Under the pieces are notes generated by a model, which made no database searches, was not told the DNA's origin, and was given only the letters and a program-made list of their open reading frames with translations. 64,000 nucleotides of DNA from contig NZ_MPDJ01000004.1 in assembly GCF_001881565.1 (NCBI RefSeq), positions 262,443-326,442 of the forward strand, given 5' to 3'. The position numbers and the translations under genes were made by a program. Every line of letters starts with the position of its first letter. Position 1 is the stretch's first letter. The DNA comes from Eisenbergiella tayi. GTDB taxonomy: Bacteria; Bacillota; Clostridia; Lachnospirales; Lachnospiraceae. Of the stretch, positions 54,694-62,964 are shown piece by piece.

Positions 54694-55647
54694 TTAATAT
54701 AACGCATAATCCGGCTGAAGTTTCTTTACAATCCCGTTACAGATCATAATTGTGACGAAGCAGAGAATCGACTGATACAGACCTGCCGCAGAGGAAACCC
54801 CGTAGTCACTGCTGTCTATCAGCAGGCGGAAGACATAGGTATCAATTACATCTGTATAGGGCTGAAGCAGAGCGCTGCTCTTTACTGTCTGATAAAACAG
54901 GCCGAAATCACCCCGGAAAATATTTCCGATTGCCAGAAGAACCATAATCATCATAGTCGGTACCAAGGATGGTATCGTCAGATAACGTATTTTCTGCCAC
55001 TGCGACGCCCCGTCTATGGAAGCAGCTTCATACATTTCCTGATCCAGCCCTGTTATCGCAGCAAGATAGACTACCGATCCATATCCGGTCTGTTTCCAGA
55101 GACGGAGAAAAATCAGTACAAACGGCCAGGCCTTTGGCGTATTATACAGATCAAACGGCTGCAGGCCGATAAGATTCAAAATCCCATTAACAACCCCTTT
55201 TTCATAATTAAACACGTTATACATAATTGCCCCAGCTACAACCCAGCTTATAAAATAAGGCAGGAACATGATAGACTGGGAAATCTTTTTGAATTTCTTA
55301 CTGAGTATTTCATTCAAAAGAATGGCACTCCCCATCTCAAATACAACTCCCAAAAAGATAAAAGCCAGATTATACAAAAATGTGTTCCGCGTTACCATGC
55401 CAAGCTTTCCTTCAATCATTAAAGCCCGGAAATTTTTCAGGCCATTCCAGGGAGAAAAGTAGATTCCTCCCGCATAGGTATATCTTTTAAAGGCCATCAC
55501 CAGCCCTGTCATAGGAACATAGGAAAAAATAATTACATACACCACCGCCGGGAGAAGCATGAGCAGAAGCATCCAATGCTTACGTATCACTTTTTTAAAC
55601 GGCATCTTTGTTTTCATCTTTGTCTGTTTATTCATCCTGATATCCAT
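54694..55647 (-). CDS. Carbohydrate ABC transporter permease (LplB type)
   Basis: A 317-residue permease. Helix 1 is MLLLMLLPAVVYVIIFSYVP followed by MTGLVMAFKRYTYAGGIYFS, and the coupling loop is MYEAASIDGASQWQKIRYLT with IPSLVPTMMIM. It ends GIVKKLQPDYALY, which is typical. LplB-type systems usually share an ATPase encoded elsewhere; none is present in this operon. Confidence 0.93.
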   Translation of the reverse strand: MDIRMNKQTKMKTKMPFKKVIRKHWMLLLMLLPAVVYVIIFSYVPMTGLVMAFKRYTYAGGIYFSPWNGLKNFRALMIEGKLGMVTRNTFLYNLAFIFLGVVFEMGSAILLNEILSKKFKKISQSIMFLPYFISWVVAGAIMYNVFNYEKGVVNGILNLIGLQPFDLYNTPKAWPFVLIFLRLWKQTGYGSVVYLAAITGLDQEMYEAASIDGASQWQKIRYLTIPSLVPTMMIMVLLAIGNIFRGDFGLFYQTVKSSALLQPYTDVIDTYVFRLLIDSSDYGVSSAAGLYQSILCFVTIMICNGIVKKLQPDYALY

Positions 55648-55764
55648 AGCATTCTTTCCTTTTTGTGAACAAATTGACAGCAGCTTTAAATCTAACAGGG
55701 AAAGGCAACGAAACCGCTGCCTTTCTCCTTTTTAAGCTCAAGGACCAGTCTTCATTCCAACAGA

Positions 55765-57414
55765 TCACTGCTCCGCCACCCATGCATTATACTGTTTTAC
55801 AAACTCATCCATATAAATCTGAAGGCCCGCCGACTCCAATTTGGCCATCATTTCATCCAATGCTCCGTCAATATCTTTTGTCAGGCCAAGCTGCAGAGAC
55901 GGCACATAATCATTCAGGATATTTTTGATTGCGGCAGTATATTCACTGATTTCGGAATCATCAAAGGCAAATGTACGGGTTGGGGATGTTTCCCCTCTTT
56001 CTTCAATAGAAGCTTCTATTGCCACCTGTCTGGGATCCATAGATGCATCTGTAAGCTTATAATTCTTAATTGCCCAGGATGCAGATGTTCCCCAGATAGG
56101 ATAATCGGCAGCCTTATCCGTTTCCATGTAATGCTCTTCATCCTGCATTTCGTAATGTACTCCTTCTATCCCCAGTATAATCAGCTGGTTCAGATAAGTA
56201 TCATTCTCCATGATATCAAGTATCATTGCGGCTCTTTCCGGATTCCGGCTGCTGGATGCAATTGCCATACCGCCATTTCCATATGCTGCTGCCGTAGGCT
56301 TATCCGAAGCGAGATCATATACCGCACATTCCACACCTTCCGTCTGTTCCGCGGTTTTGATGTAGGTAAATACAGAGGAGTTCCACGCAACTGACGCGCC
56401 CTGAAGGGCAGCAAATGCTTCGTCATCCGTCACGGAATTGGTTAAGGCACTGCGGCTCCATACACCCGCATCTGCTAATTTTTTCATATCATCACAGAAG
56501 CCTCTGAACTCATCTGTCTGATAAACAAGCTGAATATCTTCTGCTGCAGGAATTGTATTTTCATCCTTATAGATATAAGTCAAATCGAGAAGATCATTGT
56601 CCACTGCTGTTCTGACATTATAGCCTTCCCGATATACATCCCACAGTTCATTGTTATCTGTAGCGGCAGCATACGCATAAATACCGCTTTCAGGCGTTTC
56701 CTGCTCTGCAATCGTAAGCAGATAATTCATATAGTCATCCCATGTTTTCAATTCCGTGATTCCATATTTTTCTGCAAGATCCTGCCGAATCGCAACAAAC
56801 TTTTGAGAGGCTTCCGTCATATTCTGAGGGATACAGTAGATCTTTCCTCCCACCATGACTTCTGCATAACTATCCGAATGTTGATATTTTGTAGTCAGAG
56901 GCATGTAGCTGTTCATGAAATCATCTGTCAGCTCAACAAAAGATCCTTTCGCAGCCTCCGACCCCAGGAAGCACCAGCCCGCAGTATAAATAATATCACA
57001 ATCCTCTCCCTGAAGCGCCAGAGGATACAATGTCGTATAATCAGAATAGGACAGGAATGTTGCGCTGATTGTCGTATTAAACGGCTTCAGATATTCATTC
57101 GCCTCTTCGGCAACCTTCTCCCAGTCCGAAGGTGTATCACCTACCATATAAATATTGATATTCACCGATTTGGAAAGATCCACGTTGCTATACATCTCCG
57201 GTACAGCGGCCACATCCTTTCCAATGTCAAGTTCATCCGGCAAACCAGCAAATGCATCTGTTCCTGTTTCCCCCGTTCCTGTCTCACTCTGCGCAACTTC
57301 TGCGCTATTTGTTGCTTTGGCCGGTGTGGAATCCGTGCCTGACGTTCCGCACGCAGTTGTCATTATTGCCAACACTACAGCAATCCAAAGACTAAGTAAT
57401 CGTTTAATTTTCAT
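55765..57414 (-). CDS. Extracellular sugar-binding lipoprotein (LplA type)
   Basis: A 549-residue lipoprotein. The lipobox is AIMTTAC with Cys22. The mature protein has a Thr/Ser-rich linker and an LplA-like fold (NINIYMVGDTPSDWEKVAEE, TISATFLSYSDYTTLYPLAL, CDIIYTAGWCFLGSEAAKG), with the C-terminal DUF3502-type part ending LQIYMDEFVKQYNAWVAEQ. It is the first gene of the operon and the high-affinity receptor for the glycan. The ATG after GAAGGAGGG was used. Confidence 0.92.
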   Translation of the reverse strand: MKIKRLLSLWIAVVLAIMTTACGTSGTDSTPAKATNSAEVAQSETGTGETGTDAFAGLPDELDIGKDVAAVPEMYSNVDLSKSVNINIYMVGDTPSDWEKVAEEANEYLKPFNTTISATFLSYSDYTTLYPLALQGEDCDIIYTAGWCFLGSEAAKGSFVELTDDFMNSYMPLTTKYQHSDSYAEVMVGGKIYCIPQNMTEASQKFVAIRQDLAEKYGITELKTWDDYMNYLLTIAEQETPESGIYAYAAATDNNELWDVYREGYNVRTAVDNDLLDLTYIYKDENTIPAAEDIQLVYQTDEFRGFCDDMKKLADAGVWSRSALTNSVTDDEAFAALQGASVAWNSSVFTYIKTAEQTEGVECAVYDLASDKPTAAAYGNGGMAIASSSRNPERAAMILDIMENDTYLNQLIILGIEGVHYEMQDEEHYMETDKAADYPIWGTSASWAIKNYKLTDASMDPRQVAIEASIEERGETSPTRTFAFDDSEISEYTAAIKNILNDYVPSLQLGLTKDIDGALDEMMAKLESAGLQIYMDEFVKQYNAWVAEQ

Positions 57415-57510
57415 AAGCCCTCCTTCTACAGAATCACTATTTACTACTTTTTCAGAGTAACACTTGCACAACTTTTATTCAATATGCACATTTTCATGAA
57501 CTTTTTCACA

Positions 57511-57533
57511 GTTTGCGCATCTTTTGCGCAAAC
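57511..57533. promoter_or_regulatory. Paired CG-centred palindromes upstream of the glycan operon (candidate LacI sites)
   Basis: GTTTGCGCA (57511-57519) and TGCGCAAAC (57525-57533) form a large inverted repeat. Each half contains its own short palindrome around a central CG (between 57516/57517 and 57527/57528), 11 bases or one DNA turn apart. CG-centred symmetry is typical of LacI-family operators. They lie about 100 bases upstream of the binding-protein start. The regulator at 44781 is the likely partner, by inference. Confidence 0.55.
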
Positions 57534-57653
57534 CAAGTATTCTACCTTTCATAGTTTCCCGACAGCACAATCAAAAAAGATTCAGATTGTTCCAGATAAA
57601 ATATATCAGAAAAAGTTTTACAAATAAAAAATAAATGCAAAAGCAAAAAACCT

Positions 57654-57684
57654 TTGACATTCCAGTTCCTTGAAGGTACAAAAT
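57654..57684 (+). promoter_or_regulatory. MerR-type promoter of the MerR gene
   Basis: TTGACA (57654-57659) and CAAAAT (57679-57684) are separated by 19 bases. ACATTCCAGT and CCTTGAAGGT form an imperfect dyad inside the spacer, close to the ACCTTCAAG-type operators of many MerR regulators. A second TATAAT at 57695-57700 has no good -35. Autoregulation is inferred. Confidence 0.55.
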
Positions 57685-57762
57685 AAAGTCAGGATATAAT
57701 GATACCAAAAATCGTGAGGGTACTTTTCCAAAAGTATTTTAGGAAGCAAGGAGGTTCGAGAC

Positions 57763-58401
57763 ATGAATATAAAAGATGTAGAAAGAATTACAGGATTAAA
57801 AAAGGCAAATATTCGTTACTATGAACAGGAAGGACTTCTGCAGCCTAAGCGGAATAGGCAGAACAACTACCGGGAGTACGATCAGCAAAATATCGAAACA
57901 CTCGAAAGGATTAAGCTGCTGCGTTTGCTTGAGGTTCCGGTTTGCCAGATTCGAGCGCTTCAAAGAGGAGAAACTACTTTCCATGAAGTGATGGATTTAC
58001 AGGAGAAAAAGTTTACCGAAGAGATCAAAGAAAAAAAGGAATTGTTGGAGATATGCAAGCTTGTAAAAATGAGCAACAGTAATTTTGAGGGTCTTACAGT
58101 AACGGAGCCAGAAGGCAACGGTAAATATTGGAGCCGGATGAATGGAAAAATTTTACGCCAGGACAGAATACGGCGTATAGAAGCGAATATGGTTCTGGTG
58201 AAAAATGCTCTTCCTTTGCTCATGCTTTCATATTGGATCGTATGGACAGCATACCAGATTGGAGACCACCAATTTCCTGCTGAGTTTACCGTGGTCTATA
58301 TAGTCTTAACCCTAGCTGTTTTTTGCTTCTGGTGCTTACTTCGGTTGAAAGTAAGCCGCGAAAAATGCGCATGTATGAACAAAACAGAAAGCACGGAATA
58401 A
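57763..58401 (+). CDS. MerR-family regulator with C-terminal membrane helices
   Basis: A 212-residue protein. The N-terminal MerR HTH is KDVERITGLKKANIRYYEQE with GLLQPKRNRQNNYREYDQQN, followed by a coiled coil (DLQEKKFTEEIKEKKELLEI, about 82-101). The C-terminal third has two hydrophobic helices (ALPLLMLSYWIVWTAYQI and FTVVYIVLTLAVFCFWCLL), so the protein may be membrane-bound, an uncommon layout for MerR proteins. The start follows AAGGAGG. It belongs to the AT-rich accessory patch. What it regulates is unknown. Confidence 0.85.
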   Translation: MNIKDVERITGLKKANIRYYEQEGLLQPKRNRQNNYREYDQQNIETLERIKLLRLLEVPVCQIRALQRGETTFHEVMDLQEKKFTEEIKEKKELLEICKLVKMSNSNFEGLTVTEPEGNGKYWSRMNGKILRQDRIRRIEANMVLVKNALPLLMLSYWIVWTAYQIGDHQFPAEFTVVYIVLTLAVFCFWCLLRLKVSREKCACMNKTESTE

Positions 58402-58588
58402 ACTATTCCCTAAAATCACAAATGATATTTTCGGATACCGCACACCAAAAACAAAAAGCTGGTGAAATTCCTTGAATTCTTCTTATTAAGATTTGTCTAT
58501 ACCACTGTAAAATTGACTTTTATGCGTTTTAGCATTAGACTATGGATACGCCTTTGGGCGAATAGACGAACCACGGAGTACTTATATT

Positions 58589-59401
58589 ATGCAAATGATA
58601 AGGATGGTGAAAACGGTGCAATTTGGTGAACTGATTGGCGTAGGTAATACAGCAGATGTTTTTGACATTGGAAATCATAAAGTTGCCAAATTATTTCATT
58701 TGGGATATCCAGAAAGCGCAATGTTAACAGAACTTCATAATTCCCAATTGATGAATCACTTGGATATCCCCATCGCCAAAAGTTATGAAGCATTTGTTTA
58801 TGAGGGCAGAAACGGAATAATTTATGATAAAATAGAGGGACAATCTTTACTGGAAGTACTTTTTGAAACTTATGACATTGAAAAATACACAAAAGTTTTA
58901 GCAAACATCCACAAAAGAATCGTTTCTGCACATTTACCGGATGCCATAGACTGTAAGGCGATATTAGAAAAAAATATAAAAAACGCAGAGGATTTGAATA
59001 TAGAATGCCAATCGAAGTTGCTTGAAATTCTTGCTGATTTGCCCGATGGTGATAATTTATGTCATGGTGATTTTCATTTTGGCAACTTGCTTGTAGGAAA
59101 ACAAGGAACGTACATTATTGATTTCATGAATGTATGCAAAGGCAACAAAAACTATGATATTGCAAGGACACTGTGCTTAATTGAGATGACACCTGTACCA
59201 GAGAATACTCCAAACCAACAAGAAATTGTGAAAATGAAAAAACAATCAGCTGATATTTATCTGCGAGAAATGGGTATGAGCAGGGATTTTTTGACAGACT
59301 GGTTGACTGTAACAGTAGCTGCGAGACTTTCAGAATTATCCCATGACCAGTCTATTGAAAAAAATAATATTTTGGAATATCTTTCTTTGCAAGGATTATG
59401 A
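58589..59401 (+). CDS. Aminoglycoside phosphotransferase-like kinase (TIGR02172-like)
   Basis: A 270-residue small-molecule kinase of the APH/choline-kinase superfamily. The Gly-rich start is LIGVGNTADVFDIGNHKVAK (a TIGR02172-like opening), the catalytic loop is NLCHGDFHFGNLLV and the Mg-binding Asp is in YIIDFMNVCKGNKNYD. Chromosomal members often phosphorylate sugars or unknown metabolites, so resistance is not implied. The first ATG was kept (GGAG 11 bases upstream); a GTG at VQFGELIG is an alternative. AT-rich. Confidence 0.82.
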   Translation: MQMIRMVKTVQFGELIGVGNTADVFDIGNHKVAKLFHLGYPESAMLTELHNSQLMNHLDIPIAKSYEAFVYEGRNGIIYDKIEGQSLLEVLFETYDIEKYTKVLANIHKRIVSAHLPDAIDCKAILEKNIKNAEDLNIECQSKLLEILADLPDGDNLCHGDFHFGNLLVGKQGTYIIDFMNVCKGNKNYDIARTLCLIEMTPVPENTPNQQEIVKMKKQSADIYLREMGMSRDFLTDWLTVTVAARLSELSHDQSIEKNNILEYLSLQGL

Positions 59402-59745
59402 GCATAATCTTGGTTTACATTCTTGAAACTAAGGCGAAGTAGTTAATATTGGCGGTTCAATAGTCGCAAGCAGGGCACGACGGCACACAACCAAAGGAAT
59501 GGCAACCCAAAGACACTAAGCAGGGTAACTGCATCAGTCTCCCCCCCGAAAACAGGTTTCTAACATCCCATATGTACCGGCTGGAAAGAAAAATGCCGCC
59601 CTAATGCCGCCCAACTTAACAAGAACACTTTTTACAGAGTTATGGCGCAAATTGAGAAGATACACACATATCCTTATTTCATGCGGTTTCCCTCATAAGA
59701 AGTCAAGGGAAGTTTTAAGCCGTTTTTGGGGTTTCAGGCTATAAA
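59402..59745. other. Region without a recognised gene
   Basis: GC content rises here compared with its flanks. The sequence has a GCCGCC repetition (AATGCCGCCC-TAATGCCGCCC) near 59590-59612. Neither strand gives a coherent product. It could be the debris of an integrated element; I could not identify it. Confidence 0.3.
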
Positions 59746-59778
59746 AAATAGATATTAATGTCTAACTAATATCTATTT
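59746..59778. terminator. AT-rich bidirectional hairpin
   Basis: ATAGATATTA (59748-59757) and TAATATCTAT (59767-59776) pair perfectly and are flanked by A and T runs. It can end transcription from either side, between the kinase and the decayed gene fragment. Confidence 0.6.
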
Positions 59779-59789
59779 CTGTTGAAACA

Positions 59790-59877
59790 TATTTAACATT
59801 TTCATTTGTATCTTAAACTAAATATAAGCTTCTCCAAACTGACTTAACCCCAATATATGATCATGTTTGCCGATTTC
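59790..59877 (-). pseudogene. Decayed tandem copy of the 3' end of the next gene
   Basis: On the minus strand EIGKHDHILGLSQFGEAYI, then a TAG and FKIQMKMLNM, align with the end of the downstream-lying gene at 59945-60361 (DISNYDSMLDLSQFDEGYIS, FTITNKNAKN). It is a partial duplicate with an in-frame stop. Confidence 0.7.
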
Positions 59878-59944
59878 TAAACTTTAACTACAAAAGAAGA
59901 TATTCCAAAATGGGGTCTTCCTTCTACCTAATTTCTAATTGTAC

Positions 59945-60361
59945 CTAGACATTTTTGGCATTTTTATTTGTAATTGTAAACGAAATATAACCTTCGTCAA
60001 ATTGACTTAAATCCAGCATGCTATCATAATTGCTGATATCCAGATTTTCTTCATACATTCCCTGTTTCATTTTAAGATATACTGTTCCCTCCGAGCAGCT
60101 GCTGATAACATAAACATTATTCTTTTGTTCAGTTGTTAAAAAGTAGGTCCTATAATAACTCCGATTAGCTTCTTTGTATTTAACTTTCATACCACTATCA
60201 CCGATGTTAATGAAAGAAAAATTTGACATACCTATAGGCAGTCTCCCATTACCTATAATCAGCAAAACAGCAAACAATAGGATTATTAAACTTACCCTCA
60301 AAATCAGTAATATATTTTTTGCTTTCTTCTCAATTTTTTTGAAAATAATAAATCTTTTCAT
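59945..60361 (-). CDS. Membrane-anchored protein of unknown function
   Basis: A 138-residue protein with one N-terminal helix (NILLILRVSLIILLFAVLLI, about 15-34) and an outside domain rich in Asn, Tyr and Ser. I recognise no family. There is no good ribosome binding site before the ATG, and the gene is very AT-rich. Its 3' end has a decayed tandem copy directly downstream. It may be a small cargo gene of a lost mobile element. Confidence 0.55.
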   Translation of the reverse strand: MKRFIIFKKIEKKAKNILLILRVSLIILLFAVLLIIGNGRLPIGMSNFSFINIGDSGMKVKYKEANRSYYRTYFLTTEQKNNVYVISSCSEGTVYLKMKQGMYEENLDISNYDSMLDLSQFDEGYISFTITNKNAKNV

Positions 60362-60559
60362 AATTATTTTTTAATTATACCAAGTATTATAAGTAATATA
60401 ATGATTATAATTTATATCATCATTAAAGGAATTAGGGGTTTATTCGGCATATAGAACTAAATATCCCCTTAAATCGCACATATTCATATCTCTTATATTA
60501 ACTTCATTTTTCCTTTTTAGCAATACTATAATTGACATACTTAAAGGAATTACACAGCA

Positions 60560-60835
60560 TGTGTATAATAGTACCCACGGTAATGTTGGGAATGTCTTTG
60601 TTTCCATCTGCGACAATTCCTAATACGATATAGACGGCCGGCTCAGAATCCGCCCATTCTCTCGTCCCTTGTAATGAATATAGTCAATAAAGCCAAAAGG
60701 ATAGACAGGGTTCAGTTTCTATGAATTCTGCAGGATATCCTTAAAGTAGTCCCAGAGGAGAGAATAGACATCAGCAACGTTGTCTATCTTATTTTCCATA
60801 ATAATCTGTCGAATTTATTCCTTTGCTACTGGCAT
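60560..60835 (-). pseudogene. Remnant of an IS256-family transposase
   Basis: From an ATG after AAAGGAG the frame reads MPVAKE, a TAA, then IRQIIMENKIDNVADVYSLL and WDYFKDILQNS, the typical start of IS256 transposases. After a TAG it jumps to NPVYPFGFIDYIHYKGRENG, the region around the first DDE Asp. It shifts frame again to AVYIVLGIVADGNKDIPNIT. At least one internal deletion, two stops and one frameshift make it inactive. Confidence 0.75.
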
Positions 60836-60893
60836 AAAAATACTCCTTTTCGATAGGAATATTCAATCTTGATTCTTACCGTAAAGGAACTAT

Positions 60894-61229
60894 TTATTTC
60901 CTAAGAAATATAATTTCTTTCATTTGCTGCTCAATATACTCCACACGGTAAAATTGATTTCCTTTCGATATGTTCACCAACCGTACCTTGCCCGCTCAAT
61001 CATAGATATCTCCAAATAAAAACTTATGGATACGTTTTAAATGATTAAAATTAAATTTTCCACGAATCCCCTTTTTCATGACTTCTGCTGTACGCAGTGA
61101 TATTCTCCGGCGTTCCGCCTCTTCCAAAATATCCTTATCTGTTATATTTAGTTTATTTTTCAGGACATTCGAGCCTGGAAAACAGTGACGTACATCATAT
61201 TCGTATTCATGCCTATAATTTCTTCCCAT
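60894..61229 (-). pseudogene. Truncated Fic-domain toxin gene
   Basis: The frame begins MGRNYRHEYEYDVRHCFPGS and reads NVLKNKLNITDKDILEEAER, ISLRTAEVMKKGIRGKFNFN and HLKRIHKFLFGDIYD, the N-terminal half of a Fic protein. The codon after DIYD, normally Trp of DIYDWAG, is TGA. In-frame protein continues beyond it (AGKVRLVNISKGNQFYRVEY, IEQQMKEIIFLRK) to a TAA at 60894. The catalytic HxFx(D/E)GN motif is missing altogether. The gene would have transferred AMP to target proteins; it is certainly dead. Confidence 0.85.
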
Positions 61230-61232
61230 ACG

Positions 61233-61399
61233 CTAACGTACCATAGATTTTGGTGCATACATTTTAACAAGATTGGCAATTGCTTCTCCAAAGTCAATTT
61301 TGCCTTCAAAACAATTGATTGCTAATTCGCTATCCTCTTGTGTCAGTGGCATGCCTTCCATACTCATTGTTGCATTCACATTTTCTTAAAATCTTCCAT
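61233..61399 (-). pseudogene. Fic antitoxin (VbhA-like), frameshifted at the start
   Basis: Three bases before the Fic ATG, the frame ending at 61233 reads NATMSMEGMPLTQEDSELAI and NCFEGKIDFGEAIANLVKMY. It contains the class I inhibitor motif [S/T]xxxE[G/N] as TMSMEG. The natural start (ATG GAA GAT TTT AAG AAA...) at 61399 is out of frame by one base lost in an A-run, but a GTG at 61379 is in frame, so a shortened antitoxin of 48 residues could still be made. Confidence 0.7.
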
Positions 61400-61499
61400 C
61401 TATCGCAGCCATCTCGATGAATACGGTGAAGGGTGGGCTTTCAAGGATTTGAGGGATGTTTGTGCTCTACGGGTGTACTACCCATTCCTCTTATCCAGT

Positions 61500-61742
61500 T
61501 TATGCAACTCGATTCATCTTACTGACTTTATCAATAAACTCTTTCATATCATCTACATAAGAATATGGGGCATACTCCGAATAGATATCCGGATCATCTA
61601 ATATCACAATCAGTACTCCATCAGTTCTCAATGCCTCCAATATTCCAGGCAAATAACACACTTCGTTTACCATCCTACACAAATATGCTATACAGTCCTG
61701 TTTATCAAATATTTTAGTTATGATATATTTTTTTATCTCCAA
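61500..61742 (-). CDS. Unknown small protein, probably 5'-truncated by an intron
   Basis: An 80-residue acidic protein (MEIKKYIITKIFDKQDCIAY, ILEALRTDGVLIVILDDPDI, YSEYAPYSYVDDMKEFIDKV). I know no family. The only start is a TTG just behind the group II intron fragment, so the true start may have been lost. The 61400-61499 stretch holds no gene. Confidence 0.4.
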   Translation of the reverse strand: MEIKKYIITKIFDKQDCIAYLCRMVNEVCYLPGILEALRTDGVLIVILDDPDIYSEYAPYSYVDDMKEFIDKVSKMNRVA

Positions 61743-61751
61743 TCCGATAAC

Positions 61752-61869
61752 TCACCTTCCTTCAGATTCCACCTCGCAATGGACGCCCTTGGTCTTGGCT
61801 GTATCCTTCTCACCACCAGGGCGGATTAGGGACTTTTGCCCATTAGGTAACGTGCACCGCCAGGCGCAC
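61752..61869 (-). mobile_element. Group II intron 5' fragment (class C-like)
   Basis: On the minus strand the sequence starts GTGCGCCTGGCGGTGCACG and contains AAAGTCCCTAATCCGCC, AAGGATACAGCCAAGACCA and CCATTGCGAGGTGGAATCTG. It ends after about 118 bases. It begins one base after the T-run of the GGGtGRT-operon terminator. Same lineage as the copies at 42171 and 63900. Confidence 0.85.
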
Positions 61870-61870
61870 C

Positions 61871-61904
61871 AAAAACCGCACCAACCATCAAAGGTTAGTG
61901 CGGT
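61871..61904 (-). terminator. Terminator of the NifU-like/GGGtGRT operon
   Basis: On the minus strand ACCGCACTAACC and GGTTGGTGCGGT form a 12-base stem with one mismatch and a six-base loop, followed by TTTTT. It lies 33 bases after the GGGtGRT stop. Confidence 0.92.
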
Positions 61905-61937
61905 CTACAAATCACTCTATAAATATAACTACTTGCT

Positions 61938-62948
61938 TTAGAACTTCCCTTCCTTAGCTGCTTCCTCGATGCTAACAGCAACAGCCACGGTCATACCAAC
62001 CATCGGGTTGTTCCCTGCACCAATCAGACCCATCATTTCAACATGAGCCGGAACGGAAGAAGAACCTGCGAACTGTGCATCGGAATGCATACGGCCCATA
62101 GTATCCGTCATACCGTAGGAAGCAGGACCTGCCGCCATATTATCGGGATGAAGTGTACGGCCTGTACCACCGCCGGAAGCAACGGAGAAGTATTTCTTAC
62201 CCTGCTCCAGACATTCTTTCTTATAGGTTCCTGCAACGGGATGCTGGAATCTGGTAGGATTGGTTGAGTTACCGGTAATGGAAACATCTACACCTTCCTT
62301 ATGCATGATAGCAACACCTTCACAAACATCGTTTGCACCGTAGCAGTTAACTTTTGCACGAAGTCCTTCTGAATAAGACTTGCGATATACTTCCTTAACT
62401 GTATTGGTATAAGGATCATATTCGGTTTCTACAAAAGTAAATCCGTTGATTCTGGAGATAATCTGAGCAGCATCTTTTCCAAGACCGTTCAGGATAACTC
62501 TTAAGGGTTTCTGACGAACCTTGTTTGCTTTTTCTGCAATACCGATAGCGCCTTCAGCAGCTGCAAAAGACTCATGTCCTGCAAGGAAGCAGAAGCATTC
62601 GGTATCTTCTTCAAGAAGCATCTTTCCAAGGTTACCATGTCCAAGTCCTACCTTACGGGTATCTGCAACAGAACCGGGGATACAGAAGGACTGAAGGCCT
62701 TCGCCGATTGCAGCTGCAGCATCAGCTGCTCTTCTGCAGCCTTTCTTGATTGCAATTGCAGCGCCTACAATGTAAGCCCAGCAAGCATTTTCAAAACAGA
62801 TAGGCTGGATTTTCTTAACCTGATCATATACATCAAGTCCAGCATCTTTTGTGATTTTCTCAGCTTCTTCAAGGGAAGCGATGCCGTAGCTGTTCAATAC
62901 GGCATTGATTTTATCAATACGTCTTTCATATGATTCAAATAAAGCCAT
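61938..62948 (-). CDS. GGGtGRT family protein
   Basis: A 336-residue soluble protein with the name-giving motif SGGGTGRT (258-265) followed by LHPDNMAAGPASYGMTDTMG, RMHSDAQFAGSSSVPAHVEM and LIGAGNNPMVGMTVAVAVSI. Several conserved Cys occur (51, 56, 71, 89, 118, 120, 202, 209, 246). The family is named for the motif; I know no assigned function. It is encoded 16 bases after the NifU-like scaffold gene and ends at a strong terminator, so the two are an operon. An Fe-S or metal-dependent role is inferred from the partner only. Confidence 0.92.
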   Translation of the reverse strand: MALFESYERRIDKINAVLNSYGIASLEEAEKITKDAGLDVYDQVKKIQPICFENACWAYIVGAAIAIKKGCRRAADAAAAIGEGLQSFCIPGSVADTRKVGLGHGNLGKMLLEEDTECFCFLAGHESFAAAEGAIGIAEKANKVRQKPLRVILNGLGKDAAQIISRINGFTFVETEYDPYTNTVKEVYRKSYSEGLRAKVNCYGANDVCEGVAIMHKEGVDVSITGNSTNPTRFQHPVAGTYKKECLEQGKKYFSVASGGGTGRTLHPDNMAAGPASYGMTDTMGRMHSDAQFAGSSSVPAHVEMMGLIGAGNNPMVGMTVAVAVSIEEAAKEGKF

Positions 62949-62964
62949 TTTTCGCTACCTCCTC

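Noticed and set aside
60994..60998. Selenocysteine at the TGA of the Fic gene
   Set aside because: The conserved residue at this place is Trp, no SECIS-like hairpin follows, and the gene is also cut short and lacks its catalytic motif.
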